A stretch of 64,000 bases of DNA from Vulcanimicrobium winogradskyi (GCA_003134965.1 PLDA01000003.1:682001-746000); one strand, 5' to 3'. Shown: positions 1-8,039, counted from the first letter of the stretch. Numbers and translations are program-made. The notes: generated from the letters alone by a model not told the origin.

Positions 1-439
1 CGGGAACGGTAAACGTAACCGCGAGATGATTTACGTACAGCGGCATCGCCTGAACTTGAGTGATAACGCGTCCACCCGGATCGTAAATCCCGAAGCCGTG
101 ATTGACGTCTTTTGCCGTGACGTCGAAGACGACCGGCGTATCGAGCGGGACGACCGCCGGTAGCGTGAAGCCGTACTGCTGCGCGATGACCGAGTAGTGC
201 CGGGCATTCACGGACGCCTGCGCCTTGCGGTACGGAAACGCGGGGATCGTGATCGCATATACGGCGAAGGCGACGATCAGCGTGCACCAGAACCAGTAGC
301 GCCGAATTCCGTAACCACGCGCTGTGAGGTCCGACTGCGCGAGCGGGGTGCTCTGACGGTAGTTTGCCAGCCAAAGAAGCAAAACGATCGCGAGGACGGC
401 AACCACCAGAAAAATCTTCAAAACGACGCTGCTGTCCAA
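1..439 (-). CDS. Cytochrome c oxidase subunit II-like protein (partial, N-terminal part)
   Basis: The minus-strand frame reads a short N-terminus, a strong membrane helix (SSVVLKIFLVVAVLAIVLLL), a loop, a second helix (WFWCTLIVAFAVYAI) and then a cupredoxin-like segment with VNHGFGIYDP and QVQAMPLYVNHL, typical of the CuA-side subunit II of heme-copper oxidases. Subunit II takes electrons from cytochrome c at the outer membrane face and passes them to subunit I. The window edge cuts the gene before the CuA cysteines, so copper binding cannot be checked. I chose the TTG at 439 because GGAGG lies 6 nt upstream; an in-frame ATG at 460 is the alternative. Only the part encoded here is visible. 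Confidence 0.75.
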   Translation of the reverse strand, partial: MDSSVVLKIFLVVAVLAIVLLLWLANYRQSTPLAQSDLTARGYGIRRYWFWCTLIVAFAVYAITIPAFPYRKAQASVNARHYSVIAQQYGFTLPAVVPLDTPVVFDVTAKDVNHGFGIYDPGGRVITQVQAMPLYVNHLAVTFTVP

Positions 440-505
440 AGTAAGCCTCCACGCCTGCATAGCGGACGACGAGTTGCGCGGCTTAGAAGACGAAACGCCG
501 ACTGG

Positions 506-822
506 CTACCGTGTAGCGGTCGGGCGGCCCCCTTGCGCTTGATTTTTATCGATGCGCACCGGTCGCCTGTACGCTTGAATCGCAATGAAGGCAAACCCTC
601 CTATTCGAGTCGAAGCCGGATGATTCCGGCAATTTTCGGCGGCCTCGGCAAGCCGGGCCGTCGGTTCGGCACGAGGTGAGGCGCGCATCGGCCTGCTGCG
701 ACCGTGGCTGACGACCTTGGCACCGATCTTGATCAGCTTCTCACGCAGCCTCGTGAGCGACCAATCCGCAATCACATCGGGAGTCGCGAGCGTGCGGAGG
801 AAGTTCCCGAGATTGTAGGCCG
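506..822 (-). pseudogene. IS1380-type transposase remnant (C-terminal fragment)
   Basis: The minus-strand frame contains AYNLGNFLRTLATP, then DWSLTRLREKLIKIGAKVV, which matches the conserved C-terminal region of IS1380-family transposases (AYNLGNFLR...WSLTTLREKLVKIGAKVV). The catalytic DDE region is missing. Downstream of the motif the frame turns into low-similarity sequence rich in Arg, Ala and Pro. The fragment starts abruptly at about 822, where it abuts the C-terminal fragment of a different transposase on the other strand. It is a decayed insertion-sequence relic, not a functional gene. Confidence 0.7.
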
Positions 823-824
823 AC

Positions 825-971
825 GTGTTTGGGATAATCAAGGGCATCTTCGGGTTCTGCAAAGTGCGCTATCGCGGCCTCGCGAAGAACACGAATCGAC
901 TTCACGTGCTGTGCGCATTGTCGAATCTTCTCACGCAGAAGAACCGACTATTGCGGCTGAAGACGGCGTAA
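825..971 (+). pseudogene. IS5-type transposase remnant (last 48 codons)
   Basis: The plus frame from 825 reads VFGIIKGIFGFCKVRYRGLA, then KNTNRLHVLCALSNLL, ending at TAA 969-971. This is the typical C-terminal end of IS5-family DDE transposases (F..IK..FG..KVRYRGLAKN..R...L.AL.NL). Everything upstream, including the DDE core, is lost. The break is next to the IS1380-type fragment on the opposite strand, so the two relics are joined with almost no spacer. Confidence 0.7.
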
Positions 972-1314
972 TACCGGGAAAGCCGGGCCGGAACCGCGTT
1001 CATCGGGCCGGAAGCGGCCAGTAAATGAACCGAAATGAGGCCAAGCCTATGCTCAGATCGGCGCGACGCCCATCCAGATTCGCCAACCTTAAATCTTCAG
1101 AGTCGCCCTAGGTGCTCGTGCGCCGTTAATGTAGTGTGCGACGTCTTGCCGCGCAAGTCGACGCTGGCCGAATCCCCTGAACGCAGCAAAAGTGGGACGC
1201 CTCGTGCTAATACGTAACGTTCGAACGCTGTGTTTTCGTCAAAGTCACGCAGATTTACAGTTCACCGAATGCTTTCGCCCAGCGTTCCGATAAAGCATAA
1301 AAAGTGTCGTCCGA
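972..1314. other. Intergenic stretch without a recognisable gene
   Basis: Between the transposase relic and rplA no frame has protein-like composition. I see no RNA gene and no convincing terminator for rplA. In many bacteria rplJ and rplL follow rplA; neither is here. Confidence 0.5.
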
Positions 1315-2022
1315 CTACGCCGTGGTGGCAGTCGGCTTCACCCGGGTCGGGTCGACCTTGACGCCGGGGCCCATCGTCGAGGTCAGCGTGATCGAGCGCA
1401 GGTACGTGCCCTTCGAAGCCGACGGCTTTGCGCGCACGATCGCGTCGAGCAGCGCGCCGAAGTTCTCGGTGAGCTGCTTGTCCTCGAAGTTCGCTTTGCC
1501 GACGATCGTGTGCACGATCCCCGTCTTGTCGAGGCGGTACTCCACCTTACCGGCTTTGATGTCGCGCACGGCCTGGGCGATGTTCGGCGAGACGGTGCCG
1601 GCCTTCGGGTTCGGCATCTTCTGGGCCAGGATGCGGCCCAGCTCTTTACCGATCGACGGCATCATGTCCGGCGTCGCGACCGCGACGTCGAAGTCGGCGA
1701 AGCCGCCCTTGACGCGTTCGATCAGATCGGCCTCGCCGACGACGTCGGCGCCGGCTTCCTGCGCAGCCTTCGCGGCGTCACCGCGCGCGAACGCGATGAC
1801 GCGCACGATGCGTCCCGTGCCGTGCGGCAGGTTCACGGTGCCGCGGACGTTCTGATCTGACTTTTTCGGATCGACGCCGAGCTTGATGTGGATCTCGATC
1901 GTCTCGTTGAACTTCGCGGTCGCGTTGCGCTTCACGATCTGCGTCGCTTCGCTGGGATCGTAGAGGCGGTCAGCTTCGAACGCGCTCGCGAGCGCGCGGT
2001 AGCGCTTCCCGTGCTTTTGCAT
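1315..2022 (-). CDS. rplA: 50S ribosomal protein L1
   Basis: A 235-aa protein of the usual L1 length. It begins MQKHGKRYRALASAFEADRL, continues with KFNETIEIHIKLGVDPKKSD and has the L1 signature around NLPHGTGRIVRVIAFARG. L1 binds 23S rRNA at the L1 stalk and in many bacteria represses translation of its own mRNA. The ATG at 2022 overlaps the rplK stop codon (TGATG), so the two genes are translationally coupled. The usual next genes rplJ and rplL do not follow. Confidence 0.97.
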   Translation of the reverse strand: MQKHGKRYRALASAFEADRLYDPSEATQIVKRNATAKFNETIEIHIKLGVDPKKSDQNVRGTVNLPHGTGRIVRVIAFARGDAAKAAQEAGADVVGEADLIERVKGGFADFDVAVATPDMMPSIGKELGRILAQKMPNPKAGTVSPNIAQAVRDIKAGKVEYRLDKTGIVHTIVGKANFEDKQLTENFGALLDAIVRAKPSASKGTYLRSITLTSTMGPGVKVDPTRVKPTATTA

Positions 2023-2444
2023 CAGGCGACGTCCACGCCCATCGAACGCGCGGTGCCCGCAACGATCTTCATCGCGGCGGCTTCGTCGTTCGCGTTGAGG
2101 TCGGGCATCTTGGCCTGCGCGATCTCGCGGACCTGAGCCTCGGTCAGCTTCCCGACCTTGTTCCGGTTCGGTTCTTTTGAGCCCGACTCGAGGCCGAGCG
2201 CGCGCTTGATCAGGAACGACGCAGGCGGCGTCTTCGTGATGAACGTGAACGTGCGGTCTTCGAAGACCGTGATTTCGACCGGAATGATGAAGCCTTCTTG
2301 GGCCTTCGTCCGATCGTTGTACTGCTTGCAGAAGTCCATGATGTTGAGCGAATAGGGGCCCAACGCCGGACCGACGGGAGGCGCAGGTGTCGCCTTCCCG
2401 GCGGGAAGAGCGAGACCGATCTTCCCGACGACTCTCTTAGCCAC
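2022..2444 (-). CDS. rplK: 50S ribosomal protein L11
   Basis: A 140-aa L11 with the N-terminal GLALPAGKATPAPPVGPALG motif and the C-terminal rRNA-binding domain (KVGKLTEAQVREIAQAKMPD, then a helix with GTARSMGVDV). L11 forms the GTPase-associated centre with 23S rRNA. The open frame extends far upstream, but the protein starts at GTG 2444, preceded by AAAGGA with good spacing. It is coupled to rplA by TGATG. The Shine-Dalgarno bases lie at the edge of a short repeat-like sequence (see 2452-2491). nusG, which normally precedes rplK closely, is about 7 kb away. Confidence 0.97.
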   Translation of the reverse strand: MAKRVVGKIGLALPAGKATPAPPVGPALGPYSLNIMDFCKQYNDRTKAQEGFIIPVEITVFEDRTFTFITKTPPASFLIKRALGLESGSKEPNRNKVGKLTEAQVREIAQAKMPDLNANDEAAAMKIVAGTARSMGVDVA

Positions 2445-2451
2445 AGATTGT

Positions 2452-2491
2452 TCCTTTCGACAGGCTTCGTGCGGCGCAGCCGACCGAAGCC
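2452..2491. repeat. Possible dispersed-repeat copy in the rplK leader
   Basis: The sequence contains TTCGACAGGCTTCG followed 15 nt later by CGAAGCC, so GGCTTCG (2463-2469) can pair with CGAAGCC (2485-2491). It shares the 11-nt core AGCCTGTCGAA (reverse strand) with the insertion-like segment inside cysS at about 34397-34431. The rplK ribosome-binding site lies at its end. The repeat identity is inferred from two partial copies only. Confidence 0.4.
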
Positions 2492-2784
2492 ATCTCCCCC
2501 GCTGGTGAACACGCCGGCTGCCGGGGTGGGCAACCGAGCGCGGCCCCGCGTACTCCGAGGCGCAACGCCCCATCTTACCATGCAGCCCCGAGCGGGGACA
2601 ACCCGCGGCCCGGCGGCGCTGACGCGGTTGCTGACCGTGAGTCGGTCGGGTCGTCTCGGCTCTAGGTCGCCCAGCACCCGGAAGGCCGGGCGACACACCC
2701 GTCGCTGCCGGCCCCACTCGCGATAGCGTGCCCCACCCGAGACCGCCGCGCAACGATTCGAGGCGCTTTGCGACCGTTTCGGTC
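2492..2784. other. GC-rich spacer upstream of rplK
   Basis: No protein-like frame is visible and no tRNA or known riboswitch was recognised. It probably holds the rplK promoter, but I could not single out a convincing -35/-10 pair. A few short hairpins are possible (for example GACCGTGAGTCGGTC), none with a T-tract. Confidence 0.4.
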
Positions 2785-3078
2785 TTAGATCGACGCCACT
2801 CGAGCAGCGACGAGATCTGCCAGCTCCAGCAACTCTCGCGCGCCCTCGAGCAGCGCGTCGCCGGCCGGGGTCAGTCGAACGTTGCGGTTGTTTCGCACGA
2901 AGAGCGGTGTATCGAACTCCACCTCCAGCTTTTGAATGATGCGGCTGAGCGGCGACTGCGCGATATGGATGCGCGCGGCCGCGCGGCCGAAATGCAGCTC
3001 CTCCGCGACGGCGACGAAGGCGTCGAGCTGCCTGAGGTCGAGCCGCGGCCGTTTGGCGCTTCGTTGTTCGAGATTCAA
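2785..3078 (-). CDS. LysR-type DNA-binding domain, stand-alone or truncated
   Basis: A 97-aa protein containing almost exactly the winged-helix N-terminus of LysR regulators: LRQLDAFVAVAEELHFGRAA, then IAQSPLSRIIQKLEVE and the wing TPLFVRNNRNVRLTPAGDAL, followed by the first linker-helix residues. It stops where the roughly 200-aa effector-binding domain should begin, and no continuation was found in other frames downstream. TTG at 3078 overlaps the stop of a small upstream gene (TTGA). It could be a truncated LysR or a domesticated DNA-binding module. Confidence 0.7.
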   Translation of the reverse strand: MNLEQRSAKRPRLDLRQLDAFVAVAEELHFGRAAARIHIAQSPLSRIIQKLEVEFDTPLFVRNNRNVRLTPAGDALLEGARELLELADLVAARVASI

Positions 3079-3215
3079 CGATCCGAACCCCGAGCGTCGA
3101 AACCGTACGCGAGGAGTATCTCGCGCAGCTCGTTTTCGGCCGCGGTCCGCGTGATTCGATACCGCACGGCCACCTCGTCGATCGAGAGGCCGAGAAGAAA
3201 GTCCAGCAACGCCAT
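3075..3215 (-). CDS. Small helix-turn-helix-like protein coupled to the LysR module
   Basis: This 46-aa frame starts at ATG 3215. It reads MALLDFLLGLSIDEVAVRYR then ITRTAAENELREILLAYGFD, a pattern resembling a short HTH (SIDEVAVRYRITRTAAENEL). Its TGA at 3075-3077 overlaps the TTG start of the LysR-type gene, which suggests coupled translation. An in-frame GTG 24 nt upstream is an alternative start. No clear ribosome-binding site is seen and the function is unknown. Confidence 0.5.
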   Translation of the reverse strand: MALLDFLLGLSIDEVAVRYRITRTAAENELREILLAYGFDARGSDR

Positions 3216-3260
3216 GATGCCAACGCCACGTGTGTCCACCCCCGAACGCAACGGCTTCCC

Positions 3261-3380
3261 CTACATGGCGAGCGGCGGTACGGTGTCGGCCGCGGGCGCC
3301 GGCGCCGCGACCGCGTTCGCACCCGTCGCGGCGGCCGGCTCAGAGAACACGCGCAACATTGAGAGCACAGCAACGATCAT
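3261..3380 (-). CDS. 39-aa peptide of unknown function
   Basis: ATG 3380 is preceded by AAGGAGG at 9-nt spacing, one of the strongest ribosome-binding sites in the region. The peptide is MIVAVLSMLRVFSEPAAATG followed by an Ala/Pro-rich tail ending PPLAM. The first dozen residues are hydrophobic. It lies between a LuxR-type gene and the small HTH/LysR pair, all on the minus strand, so it may be a leader peptide or a secreted or membrane micropeptide. No family was recognised. Confidence 0.45.
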   Translation of the reverse strand: MIVAVLSMLRVFSEPAAATGANAVAAPAPAADTVPPLAM

Positions 3381-3416
3381 GGGCGGCACCCTCCTTACGT
3401 GATGCCGCCCGACCGT

Positions 3417-3449
3417 AACGTGACCGCGAAAATGCGCTGCGGTCACGTT
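3417..3449. promoter_or_regulatory. Perfect 11-bp inverted repeat (operator or hairpin)
   Basis: AACGTGACCGC (3417-3427) is repeated in inverted orientation at 3439-3449 with an 11-nt loop. It sits between the end of the LuxR-type gene and the strong ribosome-binding site of the 39-aa peptide. There is no T-tract, so an operator for one of the neighbouring regulators, or an attenuation-type hairpin, is more likely than a classical terminator. Confidence 0.5.
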
Positions 3450-3482
3450 TGACTAGACGCTCCGTTGGAGCGCCGAGCCGTC

Positions 3483-5021
3483 CTACGTCAGCATGCCGAT
3501 CCGCCGCGCGATCATCACCGCCTCGGCCGTCCGCTCTGCGTCGAACTTCGCCAAGATCGAACGCGTGTGGTTGTAGACCGTGTTGACGCTGCGTCCGCTC
3601 TCGCGCGCGATTCGCTTTGCTCCGTATCCCGCCGCCAACAGGCGGAGCACGTCGAGCTCCGCCGCGGTGAGCTGCACGGGAAGCTCCGCCGCCCGCCTCG
3701 CAGCGAACGCTCCGGCGAACAGCGTCGCGAACGCCCGCTGCCAGCGCGGCGCCGATGCGATTGCTCCCGACCGCGCAACCTGCACGAGATGTTCCTCGCC
3801 GCTGCCGGCGGCCATCTCAGCAGTGCGAAGCGTACGCCCGGCGCGGACGTTGTCGCCGACGAGCAGGCACGTTACCGCCGCCGCGACACGCGCGAGCCGT
3901 CGATAGCGCTTCTCGAACGCCGGCTCCGAGCTTCGCGGCCGGCCGAGGATCCGTATCGCTTCCCGGATCTCGGACCTGGCCGCCGCGTCGTCGAACTCCG
4001 CGGCGTGCGCCACGCCGATCAAGGCGGTGCACAGCGCCCGCTCGCCGCGGCTGCGGTCGCCCGCATCGCGCAGCACCTGCAGCACGGACATGAAGGCACG
4101 TTGGTCGGTCAACGATGTCAGCAACGCTTCCGAGAACGCCAGCGCGAAGTGTTCCGCGTACTGCGGCGGGAGGAGCCGGCGACGAATCTCGCGGCGGAGC
4201 ACCGCGATGCGCGGCTCGTCGGCCGACTGCACCGCGAGCTCGAACTCGGCGACGAGCGCGGCGTGCAGGAAGGACGCGTCATCCGATCGCGCGGCTGCGA
4301 TCCGCGCGAGACCGGCATAGTGGTCTGCTTCGGCGACATCGCCGGTGACGTCCGCATGGATGTTGTATAGAATCGAATACCCCGCCGCTGCGGCTCGCCA
4401 TGCCGCAAGCCTCGAGGCGCCGGCGGCACTGCGCAGCGCCAACTGCATCGCGGAGTCGTAGTCGTGCAGATAGAACGCGACGCGCGCCAGCCGCTGCTCG
4501 AGCCGGAACCGAATCACCGCGTCCTCTTCCGTCTCGAGCAGACGCGTCGCGCGCTCGACGTGGGCGCACGCGTCCGACGACGCGCCCTCATGCGCCGCGA
4601 TGTGCGCCCGGAAGACCGCCGCGGACGCGGGCCAGCCGTTGCTGCCGAGCGTCTCCGCAAGCGCCGCGATCTCGGACTCATGCCCAGATCGCATCATGAG
4701 GATGGGAGCCAAGACGTCGGCCGCGTACGAACCTTCAGCCCCGCCCGATGCAACGAGCGAGCGCAGTTGGCGGATCGCCGCATCGACGTCCCCATCGTAC
4801 TGCGCCAAGACCGCGTCGAGCAGCCGACCCGCAGCCGACCTCGGGCCACGTTGCCGCAGAGCACGCGCGATCTCGTCGCGCGTCCCGATCGCCACGGTGT
4901 GGAAGGCGTCGATCATCAGCCCGGCACCCGTTTCGGTCAGGAACGCGCGAACTCCGGCCTCGGGCCGACGTGGCATGGAACCGGACGCTGCAAGCCGGGA
5001 ACGAGCGCCCGAGAAACCCAA
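3483..5021 (-). CDS. LuxR-family regulator with helical-repeat sensor region
   Basis: About 512 aa. The C-terminus (last about 60 aa) is a LuxR/GerE-type HTH: LTAAELDVLRLLAAGYGAKR, IARESGRSVNTVYNHTRSIL. The roughly 430 aa before it are Ala/Arg-rich helices resembling TPR-like repeats. No Walker A motif is seen, unlike MalT-type relatives. It is probably a cytoplasmic transcription factor whose ligand or partner is unknown. The start is uncertain: ATG 5021 gives the full frame, and internal ATGs about 17 and 35 codons in are alternatives. It is divergent from the STAS gene. Confidence 0.75.
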   Translation of the reverse strand: MGFSGARSRLAASGSMPRRPEAGVRAFLTETGAGLMIDAFHTVAIGTRDEIARALRQRGPRSAAGRLLDAVLAQYDGDVDAAIRQLRSLVASGGAEGSYAADVLAPILMMRSGHESEIAALAETLGSNGWPASAAVFRAHIAAHEGASSDACAHVERATRLLETEEDAVIRFRLEQRLARVAFYLHDYDSAMQLALRSAAGASRLAAWRAAAAGYSILYNIHADVTGDVAEADHYAGLARIAAARSDDASFLHAALVAEFELAVQSADEPRIAVLRREIRRRLLPPQYAEHFALAFSEALLTSLTDQRAFMSVLQVLRDAGDRSRGERALCTALIGVAHAAEFDDAAARSEIREAIRILGRPRSSEPAFEKRYRRLARVAAAVTCLLVGDNVRAGRTLRTAEMAAGSGEEHLVQVARSGAIASAPRWQRAFATLFAGAFAARRAAELPVQLTAAELDVLRLLAAGYGAKRIARESGRSVNTVYNHTRSILAKFDAERTAEAVMIARRIGMLT

Positions 5022-5135
5022 ACTTGATGCGCATCACACTCGGGTCGCGTTTCGCTGATTCTTTACGCCCCGGCCTCCGCGCACAGGTTTTCGGAACCGA
5101 GATTCTTACTGCCAGGGAAACGGCGGAGGACGGCG

Positions 5136-5423
5136 ATGGAGACGCTTCGAGCAGTGAGATTTACCGGCGCGCTCGATATGAGCAATCGCACCGAGACGCA
5201 GCAGATGCTCGACGCGATCGACGGTCCGTGCGAGCTCGATCTCGAGCAGGTGAGCTTTCTCGACTCGACGGCGATCACCGCGTTCGTCGAGTTCGCGCGA
5301 CGCGTCGGTCCGCGCAGAGTGCGCGTCCGGGGTGCGACGTTTCAGTTCCGCCGCATCCTCGAGCTCGTCGGACTGACGCACCTCTTCGATATCGTCGAGG
5401 AGCGCGTGGGCGAACCCGTCTAG
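5136..5423 (+). CDS. STAS-domain protein (anti-sigma factor antagonist)
   Basis: A 95-aa single STAS domain similar to SpoIIAA/RsbV: VRFTGALDMSNRTETQQMLD, then LDLEQVSFLDSTAITAFVEF, where the Ser in FLDST is the usual phosphorylation site. In partner switching the unphosphorylated form binds an RsbW-type kinase and frees a sigma factor; a PP2C phosphatase reactivates it. GGAGG precedes the ATG at 5136. The window also encodes an RsbU/RsbW fusion at 19.8-23.3 kb, a plausible but unproven partner. Confidence 0.85.
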   Translation: METLRAVRFTGALDMSNRTETQQMLDAIDGPCELDLEQVSFLDSTAITAFVEFARRVGPRRVRVRGATFQFRRILELVGLTHLFDIVEERVGEPV

Positions 5424-5436
5424 GAGCGTCCCGCGG

Positions 5437-5470
5437 CCCGCCCTCTCGCCCTGCCGGACGAGAAGGCGGG
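5437..5470. terminator. Hairpin between convergent genes, probable bidirectional terminator
   Basis: CCCGCCCTCTCG (5437-5448) pairs with CGAGAAGGCGGG (5459-5470) with one mismatch and a 10-nt loop. It lies between the end of the STAS gene and the end of the lipoprotein gene. There is no T-run on either side, so termination efficiency is uncertain. Confidence 0.5.
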
Positions 5471-5477
5471 ACCGGAG

Positions 5478-6560
5478 TCACGGCGTCGGAGCCGGCGACG
5501 GTGTCGGCGAGGGCGCGGGGGTCGCGGGCGGTTCGTAGGTCGCGAGGCCGCGGATGAAGTTCGTCCCCGGGTTCGGGGAGATGGTCCGCTGCGGCGCCGG
5601 TGCGCCGTTCGCAGTGGCGTCGAATACCGCGATCGTCGACGGCGACGCGCCGTCGATCGCGTTGAGCCCGACGTAGAGGCGGCCGGCGTTGTCGACCGCC
5701 ATCGCGCTGATGTAGGTCGTCGGGAACGGTCCGATCGTGCGTGAGACGGTCGCCGGACCGCTCGCGGGGCAACTCGTGATCGCCTGGATGGTCGAGTTCG
5801 CGAGGTCGCCCTCGGTCCTCACCACCAGGTAGATCGCCTTGTCAGACGCGACCGCGAGCGGTCCGTCGCCGTAGAACGCGCTGACCGTGCAGTCCTCCAG
5901 CGTGTTGTCGACCGACGTCGCGTGGCGCCGGTACTGGCGGATCTCGCCGCCGCTATTGACGAGATAGTCGCGGCCGCCGCGGTCGGTCGCGAGGTAGAGG
6001 CCGGCGAATCCCGGCGGTCCGAGCGTGAGAGTGTTCTGCAGCGCTGCGCCGTCGGTCGCGAAGCGCTTGACGATGAAGCTGTTCGGGGTATTGTAGAGGA
6101 TGTCGAAGCCGCCGAAGCCGTTGCGCGCCACGCCGTCGCCTTGCGTCCCCGGAGTCGCGTCGCACGCGACCGTGGTCGAGGCCGGCGAGCCGTTGGCGTC
6201 GGCGGGCTCGACGTCGACGCGGCAATGCTCGCCGGTGTCGTCGAAGTAGTTCTGCTGCACGTCGAGTGTGCCGTCCGCGTTCGTCGCGACCGCGGTCGTG
6301 ATCCCTTGCTGCTCGGGATGCGGCGTGATCGACCGCGTGGCCGCCGCGTTACCCTTCGCGTTGAGCGGCAACGCGTACACGGTCGACCTCGTCGCGTAGT
6401 ACAACGTTCCATCCTTGAGTGTCGACGTCGTCTTCTGCGCGCCGCCTTGCAGCGTTGCCGCCGTGCGGCCGTCAGACGGGACGGAGTGCGCGCCACCGCC
6501 GCACCCCGCGAGAATAGCGATACTGAGCGCCGCGAAAACGCCCCTCGTGCGCGACATCAT
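5478..6560 (-). CDS. Putative lipoprotein with repeat-rich (beta-propeller-like) domain
   Basis: 360 aa. The N-terminus MMSRTRGVFAALSIAILAGC has a lipoprotein signal peptide with lipobox LAGC. The mature part contains repeated blocks of the type YYATRSTVYALPLNAKG, LYLATDRGGRDYLVNSGGEI and AVDNAGRLYVGLNAIDGASP, which resemble NHL/SMP-type beta-propeller blades. The C-terminus is a Pro/Thr/Ser tail (TPAPSPTPSPAPTP). It is likely a cell-surface protein of unknown function. It is monocistronic and converges on the STAS gene. Confidence 0.75.
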   Translation of the reverse strand: MMSRTRGVFAALSIAILAGCGGGAHSVPSDGRTAATLQGGAQKTTSTLKDGTLYYATRSTVYALPLNAKGNAAATRSITPHPEQQGITTAVATNADGTLDVQQNYFDDTGEHCRVDVEPADANGSPASTTVACDATPGTQGDGVARNGFGGFDILYNTPNSFIVKRFATDGAALQNTLTLGPPGFAGLYLATDRGGRDYLVNSGGEIRQYRRHATSVDNTLEDCTVSAFYGDGPLAVASDKAIYLVVRTEGDLANSTIQAITSCPASGPATVSRTIGPFPTTYISAMAVDNAGRLYVGLNAIDGASPSTIAVFDATANGAPAPQRTISPNPGTNFIRGLATYEPPATPAPSPTPSPAPTP

Positions 6561-6681
6561 GAAGGTACCACCTGTTCTAGAAGAACGTGAGCTGGATGCG
6601 CCGATACGTCGTCACCGCAGTACGCTTCGCCTGGGAACGTGCGGTAAAGTTTGAGTCCCGCTTCGCTGAGAATCGACGAAC

Positions 6682-6696
6682 CTCGGCCACGCCGAG
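6682..6696 (-). terminator. Weak hairpin directly after the S1-domain gene
   Basis: CTCGGC/GCCGAG with a 3-nt loop begins a few bases after the stop codon of the S1-domain gene on the minus strand. It has no T-tract, so it is a candidate only. Confidence 0.3.
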
Positions 6697-6698
6697 TC

Positions 6699-8039
6699 CT
6701 AGGGGCGGCGGCCGAGCTCCACGCCGAGCGGGGCAAAGCCCGTGCTCGAAGGCGGCGGTACGGCTGACGCGCCGTGCAGCGTCGTGAGCGTGATCCGGCG
6801 CGTCGCGCGGTCGACCCGCCGCACCAGCACCTCGATCGCTTCGCCGATCTCGTAGTCGGCCGGATCGGCGTCGCTGTCGCGAATGCTGCCGACGACACCC
6901 GGTGCGATCTCGACCTGCAGCCGCGGCTCTTTGGCGACGACTTTACCCTCGACCGTCGAGCCCTGCTTGAGCACGTTGGCGTGATCGCGCCACGGGTCGG
7001 GCAGCGCGTTCTTGCGCGAGAGCGAGATCTTTTTCCCGTTCTCGTCGATCCGCAGGACCTCGACCGGAAGGACGTCGCCGACCTTCACGACGTCCGACGA
7101 TTTCTCGACGCGCTCGAACGCGAGCTCACGCATCGGGATCAACCCATCGACGCCGCCGAGGTCGACGAACGCGCCGAAATCCGCCAGCCGCACGACGACC
7201 CCTTCACGCACCTGTCCGACCGCCAGCGACCGCAGCAGCTCCGTGCGCTTCGAGCGACGCTCTTCGTCCGCCGCACGGCGGTTCGACACGACGATACGGC
7301 GGCGTGCCTGATCGATATCGATCACCTTGAGCGGTACCTTCGTCTTGACCAGCGTGTCGATCGCGGTCCCGATCGGCACGCGCACTTGCGAGGCCGGCAA
7401 GAAACCACGAATCCCGCCGACGTCGACGAGCAGGCCGCCCTTGACCGCCGTCGTGACCGTTCCGGTGAGCACTTCGCCGCTCTCGCGGGCCGCGACGACG
7501 TGCTCCCAGGCCTGCTGCGCGCGCAGACGGCGCTCTTCGTTCGCCGGGTTCGGCGGCGGCGGAGGCTTGCGCGCCGGCTCGCCGGTAGCGACCTCCGCCT
7601 CAGCAGGCGCTGCCGATGCCACCGGCTCGGCCTCGGCGATCGGCTCAGCCGGTTCGCCCAACGGGGGCGCGCCTGCCGGTGCGACCGGCTCCGCAGCCGC
7701 CGCCTCGGCCGGAGTCGCCGCCGGCTCGGCTGAGATGGGCTCCTCCGGCGGCGCCGCATCCGCTTCGACCGACACGGCCTCCTCTGCCGGCACTGCTTCG
7801 GCCGCTATCGGCTCCTCCGCGAGCGCCGCCGGCTCAGCTGGCGGCGGCTCCGCCACCGGAGCCTCAACCGCGTGCGGTTCGGGAACCGGCGCCTCGGCGA
7901 CTGGGATCTCGGCCACCGGCGCCTCGGGCGCCGGTGCTCCGGCGCTCGCCTCCAGCGCGGGGGTCGACGGCCCCGCGGCGGCGGATGCAGCCGGTTCATC
8001 GGATGCGGTCGTGTGTTTGGACGCGTCGGTCTCGCTCAT
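6699..8039 (-). CDS. Ribosomal protein S1-like protein with three S1 domains and acidic Ala/Pro/Glu tail
   Basis: 446 aa. Residues 1 to about 165 are low-complexity Ala/Pro/Glu. Three S1 (OB-fold) RNA-binding domains follow at about 187-255 (GTVTTAVKGGLLVDVGGIRG), 271-340 (VVVRLADFGAFVDLGGVDGL) and 358-425 (KVVAKEPRLQVEIAPGVVGS, the most divergent). Bacterial S1 proteins help load mRNA on the 30S subunit; three-domain versions exist in several phyla. The ATG at 8039 overlaps the upstream gene's stop (TAATG). It sits in the block separating nusG from rplK, not in the usual cmk-ispH context. Confidence 0.85.
   Translation of the reverse strand: MSETDASKHTTASDEPAASAAAGPSTPALEASAGAPAPEAPVAEIPVAEAPVPEPHAVEAPVAEPPPAEPAALAEEPIAAEAVPAEEAVSVEADAAPPEEPISAEPAATPAEAAAAEPVAPAGAPPLGEPAEPIAEAEPVASAAPAEAEVATGEPARKPPPPPNPANEERRLRAQQAWEHVVAARESGEVLTGTVTTAVKGGLLVDVGGIRGFLPASQVRVPIGTAIDTLVKTKVPLKVIDIDQARRRIVVSNRRAADEERRSKRTELLRSLAVGQVREGVVVRLADFGAFVDLGGVDGLIPMRELAFERVEKSSDVVKVGDVLPVEVLRIDENGKKISLSRKNALPDPWRDHANVLKQGSTVEGKVVAKEPRLQVEIAPGVVGSIRDSDADPADYEIGEAIEVLVRRVDRATRRITLTTLHGASAVPPPSSTGFAPLGVELGRRP

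Noticed and set aside
1262..1300. GCTTT...AAAGC pairing as terminator of rplA
   Set aside because: The stem is short with a long loop and no T-tract in the minus-strand direction.
2445..2784. Possible ribosomal-protein leader or riboswitch before rplK
   Set aside because: Only short weak hairpins were found; no L1/L10-type binding structure could be drawn with confidence.
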